Assembly (NCBI RefSeq): GCF_047663525.1
Contig: NC_092588.1
Span: 44,336,001 to 44,400,000 of the forward strand
DNA length: 64,000 nucleotides
Source of the DNA: Anas platyrhynchos
Taxonomy: Eukaryota; Chordata; Aves; Anseriformes; Anatidae
Reading direction: 5' to 3'
Part shown: piece by piece, positions 38,232 to 52,156 of the stretch
Position numbering within the stretch: position 1 is the first letter of the stretch
How the letters are laid out: each line of letters begins with the position of its first letter
The notes under the pieces: model-generated
Told to the model about the DNA's origin: nothing
The model's database searches: none
The model's input: only the letters and a program-made list of their open reading frames with translations
Position numbers and translations under genes: made by a program

Positions 38232-41200
38232 TACATTGGAGTAGAGTCATTAACAGTGAATCTCCACTGACAAGAGATTGATTAAAAAAAATAGACTACT
38301 GTTACTAATAGTTAATTTTCAGGGCTAGGTTAATCCTGGGGCTAGGTTACAGCATTCTCCTACCACTTTTTATTTTGTTCAAACTTCTACCTTTCATTAA
38401 AAAAAAAAAAAAAAAATCAGTATGTGGGACAAATGGTACAGAAGAGTGCTAATTGTAGGTGAATTAGTATTGCATTGTGAAGACATTAATCTTTAGCACT
38501 TATTCAACATTTCAACCAAGGATTAAATCTGAGTTTTCTGTCACTGCTGTGAGTGCAGCGAGCAGTGGCATCATGTCTGCCACATATGATGCCGTTTGAG
38601 GGAAAACACACAAAATCCCCACCTTTTATCAACACTTAGATGTTATCATCAGGTGCTAGTGCTGGCAGAACATCCATCAGATTAAATGCATTGCTTCTAG
38701 TGAAGCTGTGTTTTGTAAATGGTCATGGGAGGAATGCACAGACCCAAACTAATGGAAATGCCTGGTTAGCATCCAGCCACTAGGTAACCCTGGGACTGGC
38801 CCTAGACACTTATCTTCTGGCTTCAAAAGGAAAAACGAAGTCTGTAATTTTCTTATCTAAAAATAACACAGCATGGTTATGCTAGGGCTGAAATACCAGA
38901 GTGACAGGGACTGTATTCACACTGCTATGTGGTGAGTTATGTTTCCTTCAAATCCTCACTATGTACACAAGACTTGACAAGCATGACCTAGCAGGCTGCA
39001 ACCAGAACATGGCTGTCCCCAGCAGGATTGCCAAGGAAGCATGTGGAGTGCAGGTCCCCAGAAGAAAGCATTTCCTGGGCCGTGCTTCAACATGTGTGGG
39101 GAACCATCCTGGAGTTTTGCAAGATGGGGCGTTTTCTTCCAGCTTCCGTTCTTTCTTGGGTATTTGACCATCATCCACCATCAAAAGCTTAAAGCTTAGT
39201 GGGGTTATCAGCAGTAAATCAGTTTAAAAAACAAAACAGCTGCTCCCTCCAAGAGGCTGGCCATGCAGGGAAGTGCTTATGGCCTTGAAAAATCCCAACA
39301 ATCCGTCACTCCCTCTGCTTGTGCCCTGGTAGTTGAGCTGCAGATACTGGCTATCTCCTTCGTTGGCCCCTTTGGCCTCCTGGTGGCCTTTGTGGTCACC
39401 CTGAGCTCAAAACACAGTCACAAACATCTGCTCTTCTTGCCTGGTGGATAATAAAAAGAGGTCCTGTGCCTGCTCCTCCAGCTGAACCAACTTGGGTGAA
39501 AACCCTTTCTACTTGGGCCCAGTTGTTAGCGGCTTTGCGTAGCACTGCCTGCCTTAACCTGAGCCAGAGTGTGGTGGTGGGACTGGGACGGCACGGTGTG
39601 ATAGCTGGAGGGGGATCTTTGGCCTTTCCTTGAGGGATTTGAATTCCCTGCTTCCCCAGATTGGGGTGCTCCATTTGAGAACATACACCGCTTTTGCCGA
39701 GGTCCTCACCTCCAGCAAAAGCACATGCAATGTTAAAAAAGCTACTATAAATGGTGAAGTGGGTTTTGCACTCCAAGAGGATTTGAACAAAAATAAATTG
39801 TGCCAGTGTTTGGTAGGAGTGGCCCATGCCATCCCCCACACTGCGCTTTGTTTTTATTTCTGCAGCCTGAAAAAAAGACCTAAGTAGGCAAAGCTGCAAA
39901 TGTGGTTTGGAAGCAGAGCAGGGCTGGGCGTCTGCTCACCTGTTGCATGGGCGTAGTCTGTGGGGAGGTTATCCTCCTTTTTACAACTCCCCATTCACTC
40001 AGTCACTGAGACTGCGATGAAAGGGTCATGAGGATTGGAGCCAAGGCAGAAAAGTGTATTTTTATTTAATAGCATTTAATAGTATAATGAGTATTTAATA
40101 CTAAGCAAATTTTGACTTGCCATAGACTGAAGGAAACTTACAGTTACTGTACTATGTGTACAAAACCATAGTACTGGTACTAAAATTCCCTTGGAACTCA
40201 TTTCCTTGGAATATATAACAGAAAGCATCCAGCTGAACAGTGGGAATGTCTCCAGAAGGTGCTGGGACAGCTCTGAGGGAAAAAAAAAGTGCCTGGCAAA
40301 CAGCTTGTGTGGGGTGCTGGGGGCTGGTTTATAACCCCTCCTACCTCAGCGCCACGCTGGTTCCTGACCTACGTTTCGAATGTTTCATCAGATTATTTCT
40401 CTTAGATCTGTTATCTCTAGCAAATAAAACTCGGAGACGAGCTATCTCCTCCCGGTGATTAAGCAACAAACTCGACTGATTTTCTGGCTAATGATTATCT
40501 TCGGTCTACTGCAGGCCTTGAGTTCAGCCTCCCCAGGCACCTGGCTTTTGTAGCCAGGGCAGGCCGGCTGGGCCGCGGGCCAGCATGGGTGCCAGCGAGG
40601 TGGTGCTGGGCACCGAGCTGTGCTGTGGCGGGGCTGCCTGCCTGGGCAGGGTGGTGTTGGCCTCCCTGGGTGACCTCCAGCCTTTACTGCCTTCTCCTGT
40701 CGCCCACACAGGTCGGGTCGGGGCCCTCCTCGCTTCCCTTGACTTCTGCCCTCCCTGAAAAAAACTCCTAGTGTTGCCTCTCTAATGCGAGCCAGGTTAT
40801 TTTTTGTAATCTGCGAGCATTGCCAACTACTCCTTTCTTCTTTTCTTGAAATAATAACTAAAGGCAGAGTTTCCAAGTAGAAGGAATGTGGTACTTAGGG
40901 CTTCTGTTTTTAGGTTGTGCCTGACCACGTCTCCCAGATGATGCATTGCACCTGATGTAACTCACATAGACAGCACAGCTCATGCTGGCAGGGGGAGGTC
41001 TGCTCTGTGTGCAAGGGCGCTCACCCTTTGCCATTTATCATCCTGTGATACACCTGACATTTTGTCCTATAGACGACAAGCTTGACTTTTGCAATTACAG
41101 GAAGTACAGAAAGCTTCTTACACTCTCGAATCTGGACCCCAGACAAGTACTGCCAAAACAATAGTGCCATTAAAGAAGATCTTGTTATCCATCCTGCCTT

Positions 41201-44200
41201 TGTCTTGTTCTGTGAACAAGTGTGGGCGAGCTGAATTACGGATCCATACAAATATTTGATTTTCTGTATTCTTGGTAAACTGGAAAGGGGCTATTTCTCC
41301 TCCTCATATTCTGTATAAAACATTTTTCTCTGACACAAACAAAACTATATCTGTTCACAGTTGTGTTTGTGCTTTTCCAGGCATCTCTTAAAGCAAACAT
41401 GCAAATTAGTCTGTGTCAGATTGGGGTCAGATTAATCTGCTAAAATTGGGGTTGTCCCCTTACCCACCTTTTTCCAGCTGAGAGACCATGCTGATAGCTA
41501 GTGCTAGTGGAATCTCTCACTGAGCTCACTGTGCCCAAACAACTGTCAGTGGGGGCACATAAAACAGAGACTAAAGCAGGTAAACAGCTGGGGCAGATCT
41601 CAAGGATGTGTCCTAACCAAGGGGCAGAGGATTGTTCTCACACTCCCGTTCTTTGAATTAATGAGCACTTAAATATTTGATGCTACATGAAACAAGTGTG
41701 TTTCACACACAAGCATCCAAGCAGAGTGACCTTACTCTGCTTAGTGAAGAGTGAACTTACTTAAAGCTCTTAGGAGGTTCTTGTCAAAGAAAGGGAAGAT
41801 GGAATTGAACTGAACACAGGTCTTCCCACACATGAAAATTTCTCTTATGATTGAAATAGAGGCAACCACCATTATATATGCTGCTAAATTTTCTGGGTCA
41901 CTCTGTTCATGTTACTCCATAAAATAATTAGTTCAAACTACTGATGGCGAGACATTCAGAATCATTCTATTTATTCATTTATTTATTTATTTTTGTGGGT
42001 GGAAGACATACAGTTAAAAACGAAAAAGAAAAGAAAAAAAGAAAAAGAGCAACAAAGAAAAAACACTCAGCTGCCTTTAAATCCTCACTCTCTATAGTTG
42101 TGTCCTCCTCCTTTTAAATCCAATAAAATTCTTGCAAAATGGTTTACAATTAAAACAAGATGCAAGTACCTCGCGCCCGTTGAGCTTAAAATCCATGATA
42201 TTAGATGCTTAGAAGGCAGTCACAAAAAAACTGGCCTCAATTTTTTTCCAGGACACCGGAGAAGTACAGTTAGCTCTCCAGTGAGTAAGGAAGTCTTTTA
42301 AAGGAATTTTTTAAGTAAACATTCTGCTAAAACAAATAAAAACTCAACTAAATAGATAAAGCATTAAATACCCCCACTAACAGACCTATAAGGGATGTTT
42401 CTGTGTATAACCCACCAAAGATCTCACCATTTTATTGTGATCCCCTCCCTACAAATCTCACCGGAGACTTCCTAGTGCAGGCTGGCAACGCCAGAGTGCC
42501 AAATACTAAAGGAAAGGTAGAACATGGTGCTCTCCTACCATGTCTTTGAACATTTTCCAGGTATAGTGTTTTTCACTGAGAAGGAGTATTTTTCTATATG
42601 ACAAAACAGAATACCTTTGAAGGATGTGACTGGAATAGAAATATTATTGAGGTGAATCTGGTGGTAGGAGTAAATTGCAACCTTAGCCAAGATAATAATT
42701 TGGAATAAAAAGCTCCAGAGTAGTGATGTTCTGCTGTAAACATGATTTTTTGCTCTTGAAAGTTGATTTACTGTATCAGCTAAGTTTGGGATTTGTGGAA
42801 AAGGACAATATGACATAACTTGTGATGGCACGGAAGGACAGAAGCTGTTCTTTTAAAAATCATTTCTGGAAGAGAAAGCGCTGAATGCACCTCTAAACCT
42901 GAGTTTATGAAATTGTCATCTGCTATGTGTTAGATAGAACCTGTGAGGAATGTGTGCTGCCCTGGGAGGAATGTCTACCACAAATAATAGCACTTAGCGC
43001 CACTGGGGCTCATTTCAGAGAGAGCCTCCTCTGGAAAGCCTCGCGGCTCAGATAGGCTCTTTGTTTCTCTCCCACATGTACCTTTTCCCGCTGTGCTCCA
43101 GCCAGATTAAGGGATCAGCAGGAATTGAAATACTCCCCTGTGCCACCCACTTGTCCAGCAGGCTCTGTGCAGTTTTGTTTAGAGGAGTTTGACAGCCTGA
43201 CCTATCTGAGTGCATTAACCTTGTTTGTGGAGCGTTAGGAAAGAAATCCAGTCCTTCAGAGGGAAGAGGAAAATGCCTTCAGCCTTTATTTTTCTTTTTT
43301 TCACCTTGGCGACAGAGCGATTGCTAATTTTTATGGCTGGCTCGGTGACACAATAGATAAGCTTCTGAATCACGGTAATAAAGAAATGCCAGGCCTGTTC
43401 CCTGGTGTAATGGAAAAGAGAATTGGTTTATTATATTTATTACCAACGGAGGACCAGCTGCTTCCTTAGAGACATCAACAGTTTAATACATTTCTTGAAA
43501 CAGAACCATTGACATCTTTCCTTCTGTATAGAAAAACAAGAAGCCTGAAGCCAATAGAAGTATGAATCCCAAAGCATGAAGCCCTAAGCCAATATTCCCT
43601 AAAATTCATTTTCTGACGTACGACTCAACACACATATCCACTGTAACCACAAGACACGAGCAGCTGCTCTCAGCAGCTCCCCAGACACCACTGCTTGTGG
43701 TGTCTGGGTTCCTTATTCTGCCCCTGTGAAACCAGGGTGCAGAGCATTTCTTCAGGGCTCCTGCTTGCTACCCCCAGCATCAGCCCCTTGCAGCCGGGAG
43801 CTCCCCGGCATCCCTGATCTCCCTCGGGAGCCTGCAGGCAGGCTCAGAGCCCAACACGTTTCCCAGCTCTGGCCTGCCCCGGCAGAAATTTTGGAGAAAA
43901 AGCATTTCCCTGAGCAAAAGTAGAGGCAGGAGGCACCAGGGTGGCTCAGACCACCAGGTGGCAGCCTGCTGCTGCTCTTGTCTCCCTGCAGGCAGGCAAC
44001 ACTTGGAGGCATTACAGGGGTTGAGAGGAGCAGCCAAACCAAAGGTATGGCTCAGGTCACACGGTGATGGTGGTATTGCAAACATCTCTGCAAGGGCCAG
44101 ACAGCACAGCGGCTATCACAAATTCACCCAAACTCAGCAGCGTGACAACCAGTGAAGCTTTTCCATTGGTGTTGCATCAGAAAGATTTTTGCTTCAGTCG

Positions 44201-44476
44201 GAAAGAAATCTTCTACTGGCATTAAAATGCAACCTGTTGGGGTCAATAATGCCAAGGGCAATAAAAAGCAAGGTCCTGGACTGTGATACAGCCTCTCTGT
44301 TTTAGCGTTTCATGTTGGTAACAGAGATGAATGACTTCCCAAACTTTGTCATTGATCTCTTAAACACAGCATTCTCCCCCAACACACCAATCCTTTTTTA
44401 TTCTCAAAGGACAAATCTCTTAGGGTAGATTCACGGCACTCTTCTTTCACAAATTCTGAGATGTTCTGTAGTGAGG

Positions 44477-44508
<32 letters not shown>

Positions 44509-44513
44509 AAACA
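44477..44513. repeat. (AAAAC)n microsatellite
   Basis: About five AAAAC copies followed by an A-run. Confidence 0.9.
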
Positions 44514-44739
44514 CCTTAACCTGGTTAATAGAAGTTCAGCTAACAAATGCTGCCCTGGGGGAGCAGTAAGTTTTCTTATCAGTCTTGTCATCAAGTAATG
44601 CTGGAGCAAAGTCTCTCACAACAGCTCTCCATCCCCCTTTTCTTCACTCTTTTTCCTCCTGACTTTGCACGGTTTTATACTGGGGTGACACTACAAGCAT
44701 GATGGTTTTATACAGGTGATGAGCAAAGGTACAGTGGGG

Positions 44740-44764
44740 AAAAAAAAAAAAAAAAAAAAAAAAA
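44740..44764. repeat. Poly(A) tract
   Basis: Run of 25 A with no recognisable retroelement upstream. Confidence 0.9.
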
Positions 44765-46134
44765 GACATCCCAACATTTTGGGTCACTGCATGGCAGTTT
44801 CTGTGCAACTGTCACCCTGACTCAAAAGCAAAAATCTATCAGTGACACCTTTACAAGAGATCTATTGTGGTCAGGCTTTTGTTTTTACGGTAAAATCTAA
44901 GAAGAGCAAAAAGTTGCACAGAGCAGCACAGGAAGTCTCCTCAGAACCTGCATGGTCTGTTATATGCTATGAAACACAGTACTTTTATCACCCCTTTTCT
45001 CTTTCCATGCTCTGTACGTTTTCCACACAAAGCTGCTTTTCTCCTCTCAGCACTTATTTTTTTTGTGACCAATCACTTCCACCCCGCTGGTACTGGAAGT
45101 GTTTTATGAGGAGACCAGAGTATACGCCACAAGGGGTTTGCTTCATCAGGGTTCACTTAGTTCACTTGGTATTTCCCTCAGCATCTAGTATAAAGAAATG
45201 TCACTACAAGGTCAGGGACAGATTGCTCACCCTGTCAGAACTGGATATGCTGACAAACAACGAGGCTGCAATGGTCCTAGTCGTTTAGATTTCTTGGGTC
45301 CAAAAAAAGTTTAGGTTTTGACTGCTGTGGTCAAAGATGGAGTTCAGACTGCAGATGACTAATCACAAGGACTGCAGGAAGTCTGTAGTGAAAAGAGAAG
45401 GCACTATTTTTGGAGGGTACTTTTCCTCATTCCAGAATGACTTGAGATAAAGGGCCCTACCTGATAATACCCGATAATAGACAAAAGCTTTAAAAGCTTT
45501 TTTTTTTTTTTCCTCCCTAAACCAGACTGTTCACATGGGCAGCAGCTGAAAGCAGAGGCTGTACACCACTCAGAAGTACTCGCTGGTCCTCCACCTGCTC
45601 TCCTCCTTGCTTTCCAGCATCTCCATGTTGCAAGCTCTCCCAGAGCTGCTTCTGGAACACTCCCTTACCACTGCTGTGCTGAGGTCAATCACATCCATTA
45701 AGACTGAATGCCCCCCAAAAAACTGTCTCAGGTGTGGACATCAATAAGGCACACTAACCAGAAGGGAAGACAGGGAGGTACCTCCTGTCCTCATTCCGGG
45801 TGATGTGCAGAGAACAACTAGGAGTCTGCAACATCTTCTGTAGCTTGCTGATAAGAGAAATGAGACTTGATTCTTCAAGTCTGAGGGAGGCTTATAACAT
45901 ACATGAGAAAAATCTGTTCTGGGGTAGGAACTGCAAAGTGAATGTTTGTGTTGTGCTTGATCAGCTGAATTAACATATCTCAGCAAGAGGAGTTCCCCTT
46001 TTCCATACTAGAGGAGAACTCCTCCAGTAAGAAATGAAAACTGATTCAGCAAAAGCCGAGCAATTACCTCTAAAGAGAAATTACATGCAAAGCTAAGGTA
46101 GAGTGGGGTGGCAAGAGAATTACAGAAGCTAGGA

Positions 46135-46165
46135 AGGCAGGCAGGCAGGCAGGCAGGAAGGAAGG
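46135..46165. repeat. (GGCA)n/(GGAA)n microsatellite
   Basis: About five GGCA copies that change to GGAA copies at the right end. Confidence 0.9.
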
Positions 46166-49100
46166 GAAAGGTGTTTTCACTCACTCTAAAATTTCACACA
46201 CACAATGCCTCCTTTTCAAGGTGCTCCATAGAGCAGGGTGTCCATAAAGGACAAGGCCTTGAGTAGACACATGAGCAGCACACACGCTGCATATCAGCTA
46301 CAGCTTAAAACACAGAGACTGCCTTGGAAAAGATTTCATCAGACTTGGTATTTCTTGAGTTCCCATTTCCCCGGGAGGCTTGAGCATAAAGACACAGAAA
46401 ATGCCTGTCTCCCTGGAAAACAGGTATACTGTGTTGCCCATGGAACTGCTTTTTTATACATTACTGCATCCTGTTTCTCTGTTTGTTTGCATGACACTGC
46501 CTACACCACCTCCTGAAAGGGTATCTTCTTTACCTCTCTCCTGCATTTTTAGCACTCATTTTTCATCCTTCCCTTTCATTGTTTTTGCAGCTCCTGTTTC
46601 TCACCATTCGTCCATGCCAATCCTACTTTTTACTTCCAATTTAGCCAAGCCATTTTCCTTCTCCCCTGCTTTCATTAAATGTTTGGCTTGTTTCTTCCTC
46701 CTCTTTAGTCACAGGGATGGATCCATGCACTTCTCTGCCCATCTTTCTCTCCTCTTCCTCACACAGTTCTCCTCTTCACACCTTTTCTACTTAAAATAAT
46801 CTAAACCAATTTTTGACTCTCTCCTACATGAAGAGGCCTTCGCTCCTCAAGCTTCTGTGAATGCAAGTGCTGTGCATGACCCCCACCCTCCCACCTGACA
46901 AATTAAATCTCCTCCCCAGCCTCCCTTTCTGTCTGCATTGCTAATACTGGCCAGCTGCACTGTTTCCTGAATTTTCCATGTACCTTTCATTGTTTCTCTC
47001 TCAAAGACCCCTCTAAGGAATTTCTGCCAGAGGTTCACCCATAACATTAAGTAAGTACCTCGGTCACTTGGCTTTTATTCTTCCTCCACACTCTGAAGTT
47101 GCTTGATTACATTTGCTTGAGAGAGTGGAACTGTGTTGGCTGGGAAAAGTGGAATAGAAATGGGGAATTTCTAGATGATGAAAGCAAATGGGAGACCTCT
47201 GAAAGATCTGAGCTCTCTAAACCATTTTACTCACTCATTCCATTTTCTCCTGAAATAAACCATTCAGAAGGACTAGGGTAGGACCTTAGTTTCCAAGACA
47301 CGATAGGATCAGAGATCCTCCATACAGCCCGGCAGGCTGAGCCATGCTTGGGCTCTGAGGCTGCTTAGGATTTGGGCCAGTCCCCAAGAACAATAGATTT
47401 GTGCAGGGGTGAGAGCGGGGTAGGAGTGCAAAACCTAAAAATCATTTCTCAAGTGAGTGAATGAAATGTATAATTACACAAGAGCACTGAATAGAGGTTT
47501 CTGTTAATCTGTGATCCGATAATCTGCTTTGGTTGCCACTTAGCAACAGAATTGCACATTGAGAACAGAAACCCAGGGTGACTTAAAATTCCTCTCTGGC
47601 AGAGAGGAGAAAAGGTCCCTCAGCAGGCAAAGCAGGTTTCACAGGTGCAGGTTATGTTGTGCTTTCAGTGTTGTTATGCAGACACCTGACTTTCAATTTG
47701 CCCAAAGTCCAGCTCTGCTGGGCAAATAAAATTGTTTATAAAAATCAGGAAACTTTATTCACAGAAACACAGGATTAATCCAAACAAATACATCCATGGG
47801 CTAGTGTTAAGGTCATATACTGTAAGCAGGAGGAACGTGGACAAAGAGACCCATGGGCTAAAATTGCTGTACCAGAAATTACACTTAACTGGAGGATAGA
47901 AACAACACTTCTCTCACCTTCTGGAGGATGCACGGTGTCACAGAGATTCCAGGAGAAAGGTGCAGGAAAGCATTACTCTACAGCAGCAGTCCCTACCCAG
48001 AGCCACTAGCCTTCATTGTCCTATATCTGAGAGGCACCCTACACTCAACAGAGAGTACTAGCCTACCTCAGCCCTCTCCTAGCTTCAGCTAGTTTCTTCA
48101 ATGCCACAAAAATAGATAGATAAGTGTAAAGAGGTTCCTACCTCTTTACATCTGTGCTTTTGTTTTTGTTTTTTTCCTTTTTCTTACCTTTTTTCCTTCT
48201 TACTTTTCTTCTTTCCCCTTTGCTTTTTAACTAATGAGTCTGAAGCAGCCAGACAGGCTGACATCTTTTGCAATGTTGCTATGAATCTGGGGCCAAATAG
48301 ACATGGTTAAAAGACACAGTAAGAAGTGTCTGGCAGCCAGGCTCAGCTGCATTTTGGGACATCAGGTAAGACTGCAGCCCCTGTTTGACATTCAAACAGA
48401 AGCAGATTCTCCCTCACAGTCTGCTTTGGATAACTTTCTCTTAGCATGTGTCCTGATATTCAGAGAAGACTCCAGCAATGTCAGCATCTTCCCACGTGAA
48501 GCATTGTGGTCTCCATACTGTGGGAGGGATGGGCTCCCACCCCAGCAGTGCTGCCCAGCAGCAGAGGAGAGAAGGGAGGTATCCCAGCCAAAGGGCAACA
48601 GAACCAATGGTGTAGTTAAAATGAAAGTTTCATTTAGTATTTACATTTTAAAAGGATTAACTTTGTTTTCGCAGGTTTGTTTATCTTTAGTCAAGGACAT
48701 GTTTTTTTTTCAAATTTTTACAGTGAAGTTTTGTTCCAAGACCTGTCCATGCCAGCTGCATGAACCTTTTTTAACACAAAACACAACTCTGCTCCAGCTT
48801 TCTGGAGCTGTTTATTCCTAGGCCAGACTAACTGTGGTGGTATGTGTCTGGCCATTGGGGCTGCAGAGCTCCACAACTGCTGGGTGCCAGGGGCCAGGGG
48901 CAGGGTCCCCTTGGGAAGGAGATGAGGGGCAGGTGAATGTGAAGGGCAGAAACAGGAACTCTGCTCCCTTGCCTCTGCTGTTTTTTGGGGGGGATGCGAG
49001 GTTGGCCAAAAGGGACAACCAAAGGAAATTTGGCTTTTAAAAGACCCCCAGGGGTGGTTTCACAAAGTGATTGCCTTAGTGCTGGTAGATGTTACTAGAG

Positions 49101-51197
49101 GACACCAGACTTCTTCAGGTAGTAAGCACTCTGCCTACAAGCCTGTTACATGTATGCAGCAGGCAGTTGTGCATGCCATTTCGGGCATATGCATGCACAC
49201 GTGTGCATGTCTAATAATGCATGGATAGCTCTGGGTTTTCACAAGCTGAGTTTTTTCCCAATTTCTGCATGCCAACACTGGGTTAATGGTAAAAAAGAAA
49301 AAAAAAAGAAAAATTGCGCAACAAAAAGGAGTGTGACTAGCAATTACACACTTCTGCTATTTACAGCCTTCCTCACATAATGGTACAAAGAAGGAGTAAA
49401 AATAGCATGTGCTCTTTTTATGTGACTCTTTGTACTTTGCAGAGGAACTTCAATAGACTCATCAAGATGATGCTAATAAAGAAAAGATCTACAATTCTGT
49501 CTGTAGTCAAATATTCCCCAGATAATACTCATGGGCTGGTGCTATTTGCTATTTTTCTTTTCCATCTTAGGCTATGCTACTTTCATTTTTTTATTTTTTT
49601 ATTTTTATTTTTTTTAATATCTAGCAATATAAAGCTCAGAGGTAAAACAAAAGGCAGTAGTCCAGACAAATCTAATGCTGAGATCAGAAGGAATCTTTTA
49701 GATTGCATGAGGAAAAGTAAAGTAAAGAAACCATCCAGAGTTGAACAAGACTTTTGCCCTCTGTTGAAGGAGAATGCTAACTTGCAAGGGTGGCTAAGGA
49801 TTTCAATCTGATATTTCAACACTTTTTGAGGGACCCAGATGATCCAGAGGACTTGTCTATTTGGCTACACTTGACAGCTACTTAAGACAGTATGTGAACC
49901 CCAAGTGTCGTAACTACTCTGCTAGCTGCACACAAGCTTCCAGCCCCCATGTTCTCTCCAGCCTACATGAAAGAAGATTAAAATTCCTTTCAAACATGCT
50001 CAGATGGGGAAATCACAGAGATGAAGGAGATTAAAGAAACTTATGTTACCAGTATGTATCTCCCAGAGCTAGTTTCCAGTGGCTGCAAAGCTGTGTGCTT
50101 GTGATGCAGTCTCAGGAATGCGTGGGGTGCTGTGCGCTGTGTCACATCACAGCAAAGGGACAGGCTGTGGGGCAGCACCTGGCAGATAGATGGCTTTGGG
50201 CAGGTGTCCTAGTGCTGCCCCAGAGCAGCTCTGCAGGAACACTGGGGAGAAGCTGATCAGGAGTGGTCCACGAACAGTGCTCTGGTCTGTGCTGTTAGAA
50301 GGGTTGTAGGTATGTACAATGACCGCAATATGTACTAAAAGGACTTCCAGGTTTTCCTGGATGACTTTACTTAAGCAACACTTTTTAAACAACAGATTTT
50401 AAAAGAATAAAGTCAACTTCTGAAGGAAAAAAAAATGTCCCAAACTGGAAAACACAACCTAGGCATGTTTCACTGGTAGATTCCACAGCATACCCTGCAT
50501 TATAGAATTTTATCATTTTAGAGCCAAGCAGTGAGAGCTCAGACTAACTGCCTGAATGTGAGACACATGTGGTCTTATAACATAGTTAAGTCATCGGCAT
50601 ATAGCATTCAGTGGAAAAACATCCAACATCAAATGATCTTTCGGACAGGTCTACAACTAGATTGAATTGTTGCAAGCAAGGAAAAGGAAACTTCACAGAA
50701 AATGACTTGAGATCTCAATGTCCCATGAGAATGGTCAGTGGGAATAACTCCCTAAGATATTCCCCATGTTCACCCAGTGCTGTGGATCATTCTGCTTGCA
50801 CTGTGCTGGGTTTCTAAAATAAGCTGTTGGAGCCAGGAAGTAAAACTGGCTGCCTGTCTGACTTGACTACAGGCCATCATCTCTTTTCATACCTCAAGTG
50901 GAGACGGGACAAGCTGCTTTACACCAACTACTATTTTATCCCCTGGGCACTACATACTGCATGACGAATAGAGGGTCTGGTAGATAAGGTGGCTGCAGTT
51001 TTTTTTGTGGTTGTCTTGAACACAGATCATGTCTCTGCTTCATTACAGTTATTGATAAAGCACCCCTGGATGTACAACAAGTCTAATGATTGAGCAGTTT
51101 CTCAGCAATGGTTTGTGGCAGACCAAGAATGAGAAGGTGTATACCCCCCAAAATAATCCCCATTTTACCCCAGGGATAAAATGCATATTCCAAGTGG

Positions 51198-51239
51198 AAA
51201 AAAAAAAAAAAAAAAAAAAAAATTATATATATATATATA
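51198..51239. repeat. Compound poly(A)-(TA)n repeat
   Basis: Run of about 25 A followed directly by about eight TA units. Confidence 0.9.
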
Positions 51240-52122
51240 ATCACTGTAATTGTGGGTCTAGAGCAGTGATGCAACGGCCATACCTACAGCTAAGCTGCAG
51301 CCTCAGCAGTGGTATACTTTATTTATGTGCTACAGGAGGTGTTCTAAACCTAGTTTAGAGATGGCAAACAATTAAACTTATTTTTGCCCTTAGCAAGTGT
51401 TGCACTGAACTTTTGTCAAATTTGCACTCTATAAAACTGAGCATGTATCTGTTACCTGATTAGAATTCAGTCTTCTAGCTTGGCTGGTAGTAGGTAAAGG
51501 GGTTATAAGCACAGGGACTTAATCAGAAAAAAAATATTTACTTGCAGCTTCTGTTTGTCCATTTAAAGCAGCAATCTGTGTTTGCAATGATGTAAGGTAG
51601 GCAGCACTTCATACAGAATGCATATGGGAAAAAGGTTGTGTTTACATATATGAAAGCATACACAAGGTATATTTTCCATTATAATATACCACGCCATGCT
51701 TGTCAACCTTCAGCTAACTCATGTAACCCACAGTATTTCAAAGTGTAAAAATGAATTTTGTCCCACATAATACAAAACTAGCTCTATTTACTGGCGATAT
51801 GGTGAAAAGCACTAGGAATCCCAGAGCTACTCAACATTTTCCTTCACCCCATACTTCCTACCTTCCTCACAGAGTTAGTCACATTTTCCATAGACATAAC
51901 TAGCGACAGGTTTTGGCTCAGGTAAGCTTGTCTAGGAGCAGTGGCTGGTCTACAACAGCTATTAGCTCTTTTCCTTTGCTTTTCTTCTGCTAATGCATCA
52001 TGTTGTTGCTGGATCTACAGCACAGAAAAGTATCTAGTCCTTCTCCAGGAGTTTTTCTACTTGAAATGTTATAGTATACTTTATTCTTGTTCTTAAAAGT
52101 TGAGGTAGAGCAAAATAGAAGG

Positions 52123-52156
52123 AAAAAAAAAAAAAAAAGAAAAAAAAAAAAGAAAA
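52123..52156. repeat. Poly(A) tract with G interruptions
   Basis: About 34 bases of A interrupted by two single G bases. Confidence 0.85.

Noticed and set aside
39396..39899. Minus-strand frame of 167 codons in the intergenic region
   Set aside because: No recognisable family, promoter or splice context. Overlapping frames on both strands are of similar length, so chance is the simplest explanation.
44842..45288. Frame of 148 codons
   Set aside because: Looks like chance. No motif, no conserved family resemblance and no polyadenylation or promoter context.
48303..48821. Frame of 172 codons
   Set aside because: No recognised domain and no supporting signals; it ends in low-complexity T-rich sequence.
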